From positions 7,530,038-7,543,780 of the forward strand of contig FN649741.1 of the NCBI GenBank assembly GCA_000310025.1: 13,743 nucleotides of DNA, read 5' to 3'. Below the pieces are notes generated by a model. It was not told the DNA's origin and did no database searches. It worked only from the letters and a program-made list of their open reading frames with translations. Source of the stretch: Ectocarpus siliculosus (lineage: Eukaryota; Sar; Phaeophyceae; Ectocarpales; Ectocarpaceae). This document shows, in pieces, positions 1 to 6,193 of this stretch; position 1 is the stretch's first letter, and every line of letters starts with the position of its first letter. The position numbers and the translations under genes are program-made.

Positions 1-396
1 ACGCTGGGGGGGGGGGGGGGGGGGGTGAACTATCCCGCGGGAACGTTTAGGTGTTACGCGCACCGGATGCGGCAGCGCTGGGCATGACGAGCACAACAGT
101 GTCGGCAATAACGAAATAACGAAATAACATCGGAGGGTTGAGTCTTGCAATTCGTCTGTGTGATGAATGCATACGTACGTGCGAATTTCATCAAAACGTC
201 ATACTGCCGTGTTTGCTGGCGGGGAGCCAAAAACGCTCCCACGCAGCAGACAGAAAAAAAACAAACGAATACCAAAACTCGCAGCGCACAGCCGGTCCGA
301 AGCCGCAGCAGGGCAGAGCCGGGTCGAACGAAGCCAGCGCCGCGGAGCACCGCTCCCCGATGCAGAGCCGCCGCTAGACTACCGGCACACCCTCAC
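1..396 (-). other. Start of NUP58 intron 6 (runs off left edge)
   Basis: On the minus strand the last recognisable NUP58 exon ends at 397 with CCAG followed by the donor GTGAGG. I searched the remaining bases for the rest of the conserved C-terminal helical region and found no matching exon. The sequence holds the G20 tract and short A-rich stretches but nothing else I recognise. The final exon or exons of the nucleoporin are therefore expected outside the window. Confidence 0.6.
6..25. repeat. G20 homopolymer at the left end
   Basis: Twenty consecutive G residues begin five bases from the window start. With the G run at the other end of the window, this suggests that assembly stopped at homopolymers. 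The true tract length is uncertain. Confidence 0.9.
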
Positions 397-1692
397 CTGG
401 TTGAACGTCTTCATCTGTTCTCGGATAACGAATGCCAAGCGTCCGGGCGTGACCCGTGCTCGCTGCCCGTACGGTGCTGTCGCCTCCCCTCCTTGAAGCG
501 GTTCTTCCGAAAGCTGCACCTGCATCGCGTGGATCTCCTGTGAAAATTTCCCCCGTGACCCGCCAACATGAAGCCGGAATGGTAAGTTTCTCAACAACAG
601 CACACCTCCCGTTCACACTTTCATTAAACTTGGAAATCGTGAGAATGCCCTTTTTCTCTGTTACGAGTAAAGGTCCCTGAGTAACCGTTCACCAGCGGAG
701 GTAATTTCGCTCTTGTTGCAATGTGGCGAGGAATTGCCAAGCGTGGCTAAATTTAGTCGGTCTTGCTAGGTTGACAGGCGAGAGTGAGCCTCAGGGGCTC
801 GCTTTCACCCTCCGGCTGGTCACAGTACACGGAGGGTCTTTTCGTTGCAAAGATCTTCAGACCTCGAGAACGTCGTTCGCAGGGTCACGGATCTTCACGG
901 TTGTATGTGCGTCACTACCACCGGGAAGACGCGTACCTACAGTATATCCTGGTTTCCACATTCAGTTTTATATAGAAATAGAGATGAACATGAATTTTGG
1001 TTAGGTAGTAAAATAAAAATAAAAGCGCCGACAACGGCGTCAGCGAAGCCCATTCCCTGCTTTGCAGTTATATCAAGTCTCAGGCTCCATTCGGTTTGGT
1101 GCCCTGCACTCCCACGAAAACACCACCAAAACCATAATCAGATGGGGTGGGAAACGGTATCCGTGCGTTCGTTCGCAAACCCCCGTGGATGTAACCACGA
1201 TTTGGCTACGATGATGTACAGCACAACACAAATTGCTGCCATCCGCTCTGGTTGTCTTCTCTAGTCTCAGGTGGTCTTGGAATTAATGAGTGGACTCATC
1301 ACGACCTCGGACAACTTACTTGAGAGAGTCGAGTTGACACATCTTGGTTTCCAGCCAGAAATCTGAAGGACAGCCTCAATGAGGGGCGGATTACCGTGGA
1401 TAGCTTTGCGGAATTGCTGCGTTCGGTACACCGCAACGAAACATGCATGCGGAAGCAAAACAACACAAACAACAAACACAGCTTAAGCTTGCCTTCTTGT
1501 ACTCTTGAAGTCGCTCCTCAAACTCTTCAACCATGTCCCACATGTAGTCGCTGGGCAGCTGCTCTACCGTGTTGAGTCCCGAGTCGCTGTGCAGCCGCTG
1601 CACCACGAACAGCCCGTTCACCTCCGCCTGCCTCGAAGTCTTCCCCGCGTCGGCCTTTAGGTCCTTCATGGCCAGCTTCTGGGTCTGCGGCA

Positions 1693-1726
<34 letters not shown>

Positions 1727-4700
1727 GGAGAGAGGAGTGACCGGGACATGGCAGAACAAGGAGAGGAAGAGAACGTCGTCTGGGACGAGCGAGAGACAAG
1801 AAGATGACAATCCGGGTACCTTGACAACACCTACCAGGGAACACCAATTCCCCACTATTCCCCGCCAATCCTTTCCAGCAAAGAAGGGACAAACTAAACA
1901 CCCCAAGAGTGCGAAACGTACTGTAAATCATGTGCTGGTTTTAACCCGAGCCCCGAGAAAGGGAAACGATTGCCTCTAATACTGTACGTTGCTCGCAACA
2001 TACCACATGGGGCAGATTTTCAATACTTGGGACAGATTCACGTTCACCTTGTGACCGATCGCCGCAGGTTCTGCCACCTGGACAGATTTTCAAATACTCT
2101 GGAGAAAAAAAAAAAACCACGTTGCCGTATCATATACGGCGGTGTTGGAACCGTCTCGCCGAGAGTTGTAGTAAATGATTCTGGCATCGTCTTTGTCGTG
2201 GAGTAATCGAGCTTTAAGCGTCGGTCTCCGGGGGATAAGGAGGGTGGGGGGAAGGGGCAGCGGAAACAAAGGTAGACGACGGTGCAAATGCAAGCATGCG
2301 GTCTCAAATTGCACAAGAGCGTGCACACAGAAGAAAGAGAACCGGGCGACAACTTCCGATCGCGACGGCGAACAAGGTCCATCCGTCGACTTGTCGTGTC
2401 ATACTCACCCCCTGCTCGTTCCCGAGATCTAGCAGATCTCTTCGCAGCTCTCGAATCTGAGCCTGCACCGCTAGCCCGTCGGTGGGATTGGTTCGGCTCA
2501 CTTCGTCGGCAACCCCTCGCTGCCTGGAGAAAGAAGAGGAAGTCACGACCGAGGGAAAACCCGATTTCGGGATGAATTAACGGTATCTATATCGTTGAGT
2601 GGATGGGACGCTCAAGCCGGTCGTTGCGGTCGAATAGCGGCCAAAGGAGAAGGTGGCTACAAGGCCTTCGGCAGCAACCGAGATCAAACCAGTCAGCGGA
2701 CCAAAGGAGCAGCAAACCATGTACAGCCGAACGGGCTTCAGCGGCAACGAAGGTCAAACCATTAGACCAGACCAGTCACATGGTTTGGTTTCGGTTGCAA
2801 AAGGTCGGAAGAATGCAGCCGGCGTGTGCGACGATTACCACAGCGGCAACTACAACGACAGCGACAGAAAATCGCGACAAAAGCAGACCAGCCTAGAGGC
2901 ACGGACACAAACCTCACGCTCTAATGACGAAACGAGAACGCTCTTGACGTCAACACAAGAGGAAACGCCGCCAAGGCTCACAAAAACAAAATGCCAGGGA
3001 TGCTGCACACGACTTCTCAAGACGCGTTTGGTATACGACAAGCAATAATGATGCGATAGCTCGTGTTTTCGCTCGGTTCCTCAGCTACGTTGGGCAAAGT
3101 TCTGTTGCATGTACACGCCGCAACACCCGTCCAACGCGCGACGCCCTGCAGCGCATCTCGCTTGGACAGCATGTGAGCGGTAAAACCAATCGCGGATGCT
3201 ACGTTTCGCCGAAGGGGCACACGAACCACCACCACGCCGAGATAGAAAGCAGCGGAGCGTACCACCGGTGTGTATCGGATCTGGGAACAAGAGGGATTGG
3301 GCCACAAAAAAATAGTCCAAGACCCTACAGTTTCAGATGAAAAGCGCGAGCACCTACGGAGCCAAGCCCTATTCTTGTGACGCTTAGCTAGAATTTCAGC
3401 GATCAGCGTTAGGTATTCACGCAAAGGAGCAGCAAATGATGAAAACATGCGTCAGCCACGTGCCGTACCGGCGACAGCAACTTTCTCGTGCAGCCCAGCC
3501 TGACAGACAACACATACACTCTTGTAGGTACCTTTCTTCCCCCTCAGCAATGATACAAACATGCTTCAGCCACCTACCAGCGACAACAACGGCAGGCCAG
3601 CCTGACAAAACAACACGCAAGGCCATCCCCCCCCCCCCCCCCCCCGCCGCCGCCCTCACCTCTTGATCTCCTCCGCCAGCTGGTCTATCTGCTTCCTTAC
3701 CACCTCCGGGAGCTGGTCATACCGCGTCTCGGGGGTAATGCCCTGCGGAGCCCCTGCCGCCGCCGCCGCCGTCGCAGGCGCTCCAAACACCGATGAAGCC
3801 CCCGGCGCCGCCGCTGCCGGCGCGCCGAACCCAAAGATCGACGAAGAGGGAGCGGGAGCAGCAGCCGCGGGGGCGGTGCCAAATGCACCACCGAAGGCCG
3901 AAGCAGGAGCGGGGGCGGGGGTCCCGCCGAACGCACTCCCGAACGCCGACGGGGCGGGGGCTGGGGTAGTGGTGCCGAACGCGCCGCCGAACGCGGAAGG
4001 GGCTGGGGCTGGGGTTGCGCCGAATGCGCTGCCGAAGGCTGGGGTGGTCGCCGGGGCCGGGGCTGCTGCTGCGGTGCCGAACAGGCCGGTCGTGCCGGGC
4101 GCCGCTGGTGCCGACGCTTTGGCACCAAAGCTGGTTGCACCCAAACGCAGAGAGAAAGGGGGGGAGGGGTTGGGCCGATGAGACACAGATTGATTGTGGG
4201 CGATAATGAAACGGGCCTGGACAGAAGATTTTACTATTGCTGACCAGAAACGTGGCGTTTTGGAGGCAGAACTACTGCTGCACTAGGAAAAGCGCTATAT
4301 AACTTGGTGTACGTCCCACCGCCTTTAGCTGGAATACAAGTTGTCGCCGGCACTGCGACTACTGCTCTGTGGGCAACCACAGAAAAGCCACAGAACAGAG
4401 ATATTGTAAGAAGTACCAGAACATCAGATGGTAACCATTAGACGATGGCCGTAAGTAAGGAGTACCGAGCAATGGGCAGTGAACACCGCTGGCACACGTG
4501 TGCATTCGCCGACACTTTTACGGGTGGTGTACTGTAGTCTGATGCAACGTACAACCCATCGGCCAAGCATTTGACGGTACCTCCAGATATCGAAGCGGCG
4601 GTGCCCCGGCTCTTTGATAAGCACGCCCTGTTGTTCTGTTGCCAGCTACTACATCGGTCTTTGGGTGCTCTACTGCTGTGACTCTCGCCAGCAGCAAAGT

Positions 4701-5803
4701 ATCTGATGCATACACCCTTTGCAGCAGCACATCAGATGGACCACGCACGGCCGACCTTCGACTCGATATCGCCGTCAGAGTGTAATTAACCCGCTGGCCA
4801 ATGCAAACACGGCGAGAAGACAAACCCCGTCTCGGCAAGAGGGGTGCAAGTGCAGCACTCTTCCCTTCGTCTACAACCAACCTGTGTACCAAGGTAGCCA
4901 CCCAAACGAGGCTTTGGTTAAACGAACCACACGTACTGAGCTGTATCACTACATAGACTACCAGCCCCCTAGTGCTGTGGGCATCCGTTCCGAGCCTGAT
5001 CGCGAGAGTGCTGCCTGTGGCCGTACAGGAATGGTACCGGCCCGCTATATAAAAGAAATAAATTAACGTGGGTGGGCAAGGACGGACACCTCTTACACTC
5101 TACACCTGTCCCTCACTTCGAGGCTCAGTTTCGTCGCCACGTACGGTCGAGCATAGGATACGGGTACAAGATGAGACGCGGCAGAAATGTGTATCGGTAG
5201 GACACACAGCTGAGCTGTGTGTCTCGCTTCTGATTAGAAGCGTGGTGTGTACATTTTCGGGAAAGTTTCGCCAATACGACTACATATTGACTATTCTTTC
5301 AGATTTGTTCTCATGACTGCTGTAGCGGGCCGGCACTCTGTCGACAGGCTGTACAACCAGTAACAAAGCGTTGTTTTACGGCCGCCGAGGGGGATCCCAT
5401 TGTATTGTTACATGTAGATAACCCTGCTGTGGTCACTACTACAGCAGTACACAGCAATCAAGGCAACGGCGGTATGTATCGGAAAGTGGTGTTTTACAGT
5501 TGGAACATCTGATAATCATAGTGACAACAGCAGTGAACCACGGGTTGGCAAAACGGAATACCCCGACCATTGCATAACATCTCCCCCTTTCCTTGGCGCT
5601 CTCGTCCGTACACAGAGAGGTGGGGGTCCAGCGTGAAGGCTCAACGGCGGTGATGTCATGGCAAAGGGAAGCTCGTTTCAAATATGATCCTCCTCTGGTT
5701 ACCTGAAGCCTCCAGGAGCGGCAGCAGGGGCAGGAGTGGACGCTGCTCCGAAGGAAAAGCCTCCCGCTGCGGGCGCAGGAGCTGGAGCGCCGAAGAAGCT
5801 CAT
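397..5803 (-). CDS. NUP58: FG-nucleoporin Nup58/Nup45 (Nup49-like), six exons, C terminus missing
   Basis: Exons, in transcript order, are 5803-5703, 4130-3660, 2523-2409, 2077-2048, 1684-1493 and 537-397. They total 1050 nt and encode 350 residues, and every junction keeps frame. Residues 1-163 form a natively unfolded FG domain with 15 Phe-Gly dipeptides (mostly AFG, also SFG, LFG, VFG) in Ala/Pro-rich spacers such as PAPAPSAFG. From about residue 164 (ITPETRYDQLPEVV) the chain becomes helical and charged. It includes QIDQLAEEIKRQR, QAQIRELRRDLL, LPSDYMWDMVEEFEERLQEY and TPGRLAFVIREQMKTF. This order (FG domain, short coiled coil, a P-S/A-D-Y segment before a long helix, then a TP..L helix) is what I know of the Nup58/Nup45 family, which forms the central transport channel with Nup54 and Nup62. 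The ATG at 5801-5803 begins MSFFGAPAP. Nup54 or Nup62 are less likely alternatives. The gene is divergent from the phosphatase gene. The protein's end is outside the window. Confidence 0.82.
538..1492 (-). other. NUP58 intron 5, GC-AG type
   Basis: The donor is AAG followed by GCAAGC, and the acceptor is TTTTCACAG followed by GAG. The join is phase 0 and produces a continuous helix (EERLQEYKK then EIHAMQVQLSEE). The donor matches the usual GC-AG consensus except for its last base. The 955-bp body contains a GTAAGT hexamer on the minus strand near 1322-1327 but no reading frame that fits the family. I see no RNA gene or mobile element in it. Confidence 0.65.
1685..2047 (-). other. NUP58 intron 4
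   Basis: This 363-bp intron runs from GTGAAC to GCCGCAG and is phase 0. Near its 3' end it carries ten CCG units (plus strand 1694-1723), which separate the pyrimidine tract from the acceptor. Near its 5' end lies the second copy of the short duplication that includes the micro-exon acceptor. Confidence 0.6.
1694..1723. repeat. (CCG)10 trinucleotide microsatellite
   Basis: Ten perfect CCG units, which read CGG on the transcribed minus strand. They lie 7 nt upstream of the acceptor AG of NUP58 exon 5. Such tracts are prone to length change. Confidence 0.9.
2003..2099. repeat. Short diverged tandem duplication (about 27 bp, spacing 71 bp)
   Basis: Positions 2003-2028 and 2074-2099 share CCAC.TGG followed by CAGATTTTCAATACT, with a few substitutions and indels. 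On the minus strand the 2074-2099 copy contains the acceptor of the 30-nt exon. In the other copy the corresponding bases no longer contain an AG. Confidence 0.6.
2048..2077 (-). other. NUP58: Probable 30-nt micro-exon of NUP58 (exon 4)
   Basis: The segment reads VAEPAAIGHK. It has a CCAG acceptor and a GTGAAC donor and is phase 0 on both sides, so it joins exon 3 (ending GNEQG) to exon 5 (starting TQKLAMK) without a shift. It supplies about the spacer length expected between the two helical segments. A stronger-looking acceptor (poly-T then CTCCAG) lies about 20 nt upstream, but phase-0 reading from it meets a TGA at once. Direct joining of exons 3 and 5 would also keep frame, so the micro-exon could be optional or wrong. 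Confidence 0.5.
2078..2408 (-). other. NUP58 intron 3
   Basis: This 331-bp intron has donor GTGAGT after GAGCAGGGG and is phase 0. Close to its 3' end is a run of 12 A on the plus strand (poly-T in the transcript) followed by CTCCAG, then the CCAG acceptor used in the proposed model. Nothing else was recognised in it. Confidence 0.6.
2674..2798. repeat. Imperfect inverted repeat with related direct repeats in intron 2
   Basis: GCAACCGAGATCAAACCA at 2674-2691 is the reverse complement of 2781-2798 at 16 of 18 positions, with an 89-nt spacer. A direct, diverged copy of the left arm (GGCAACGAAGGTCAAACCA) lies about 70 nt downstream, and CCAAAGGAG is repeated at 2641 and 2701. This could be the remnant of a fold-back element or simple local duplication. 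Confidence 0.5.
3428..3618. repeat. Diverged direct duplication of about 80 bp, period about 114 bp
   Basis: The two copies begin near 3428 and 3543. They share AACATGCGTCAGCCAC versus AACATGCTTCAGCCAC, then GGCGACA versus AGCGACA, then CCAGCCTGACA. The copies differ by substitutions and indels. They lie wholly within NUP58 intron 2, close to its donor. Confidence 0.6.
3627..3645. repeat. C19 homopolymer beside a splice donor
   Basis: Nineteen C residues on the plus strand give a G19 run in the NUP58 transcript, beginning about 13 nt after the intron 2 donor. The length in the assembly may be inexact. Confidence 0.9.
3878..4062 (-). repeat. Coding tandem repeat of the FG domain (about 4 units of 45-48 bp)
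   Basis: Consecutive units encode variants of AFG(S/G)AFG(A/T/G)TPAPAPS. Each unit has two FG dipeptides and a PAPAP spacer. The copies differ mainly by substitution and by a one-codon length change. The repeat explains the long antisense open frame here, which is low-complexity and not a gene. Confidence 0.75.
5046..5055 (+). promoter_or_regulatory. TATA-box-like site inside NUP58 intron 1
   Basis: TATATAAAAG matches the TATA consensus well and lies on the strand opposite to the nucleoporin gene. No open reading frame of interest follows. It could be the promoter of a decayed element or a chance match. Confidence 0.25.
5201..5242. repeat. Two adjacent perfect hairpins
   Basis: Positions 5201-5223 form a perfect inverted repeat with 11-bp arms (GACACACAGCT and its complement) around a single G. 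One base later, 5225-5242 forms a 7-bp stem (CGCTTCT with AGAAGCG) with a GATT loop. Both can fold in either strand's transcript. Confidence 0.8.
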
Positions 5804-6193
5804 GGCTGCTAGATCTTACACTACACAACAGCAGCAGTGGTGCGGCCGTGCGGCGCAGCTTCGCGCCGCTGGGAGGAGCTCCGCCGTGTAAGTATTGTAG
5901 GGTACGCCATGCTCTAAACAAGGGCGTTCTGAGGGTGCCCCGGCTAGTTGGAGCACAACAACAAGGGCTGCACACGTCTCTCTTGCCCTTCCTAGCGCAC
6001 GACCAAGTGAGAGGGAAGCACCTAGGTCTTTTTTGTTAAGGGTAATCGAGGGCGGAGAAGCTACGCGGGCGTGCTACAAGTTGCCCCCTTTTTTAGGAAC
6101 GTCTGCTGTTTTGAAGGCTTCGGAGCGCGTCACGTACGTCACGCCGCCGAAATCGGAGTGTGCGTCGTGACTCTTTAGGCAGACACAGGCACG
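5804..6193. promoter_or_regulatory. Divergent promoter region between NUP58 and the PP2C gene
   Basis: The start codons of the two head-to-head genes are 390 bp apart, so both 5' UTRs and core promoters should lie here unless 5' exons are non-coding and distant. No TATA box is evident. A direct repeat of CGTCACG (6128-6134 and 6137-6143) about 50 bp upstream of the PP2C start resembles bZIP-type ACGTCA sites. This regulatory reading is inference. Confidence 0.5.

Larger units (their letters stand above)
2524..3659 (-). other. NUP58 intron 2 (1136 bp, repeat-bearing)
   Basis: Donor AAGAG then GTGAGG; acceptor CTTTCTCCAG then GCAG. The intron is phase 2, and the split Arg codon joins EEIK to QRG. 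The body contains a C19 tract next to the donor, a diverged duplication at 3428-3618 and an inverted repeat at 2674-2798. No coding segment matching the nucleoporin was found, and direct joining of the flanking exons keeps the coiled coil intact. Confidence 0.7.
4131..5702 (-). other. NUP58 intron 1 (1572 bp, structured)
   Basis: Donor GGCTTCAG then GTAACC; acceptor CAACCAG then CTTTGG. The intron is phase 2, and the split Ser codon restores a GGFSFG repeat, which supports the join strongly. The body has two TATA-like sites on the plus strand (4294-4303 and 5046-5055) and several perfect short hairpins (4366-4383, 5201-5223, 5225-5242, and 5424-5430 with 5441-5447). An 11-nt inverted repeat (5037-5047 and 5323-5333) encloses the strongest pair. 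No credible coding sequence was found. It could contain a degenerate non-autonomous element. Confidence 0.7.

Noticed and set aside
145-543. A 132-residue plus-strand frame at the left end
   Set aside because: It is opposite to NUP58 exon 6, which matches the nucleoporin family and has good splice sites. The plus-strand product resembles nothing.
1266-1300. A box C/D snoRNA signature (GTGATGA on the minus strand)
   Set aside because: The nearest CTGA is only about 25 nt away and the next is over 200 nt away, which does not fit normal box C/D spacing.
1267-1479. A possible extra NUP58 exon reading FRKAIHGNPPLIEAVLQ, with a GTAAGT donor nearby
   Set aside because: It does not match the expected helix, its acceptor is weak, and it would interrupt the clean join of exon 5 to the exon at 397-537.
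2044-2100. An alternative NUP58 exon reading FENLSRWQNLRRSVTR from the stronger CTCCAG acceptor
   Set aside because: It looks helical, but it needs phase 2 on entry and ends in phase 2, while both neighbours require phase 0. A weaker alternative donor could rescue the entry but not the exit.
3663-4181. A 172-residue plus-strand open frame antisense to the NUP58 FG exon
   Set aside because: It is a low-complexity Ala/Pro/Gly frame produced by the repetitive GC-rich FG coding sequence. The opposite strand has spliced, family-matching coding sequence.
4261-5460. A full LTR retrotransposon in NUP58 intron 1
   Set aside because: TATA-like sites and inverted repeats are present, but I found no matching pair of long terminal repeats, no convincing primer-binding site and no reverse transcriptase or integrase coding sequence. 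Only a degenerate or non-autonomous element remains possible.
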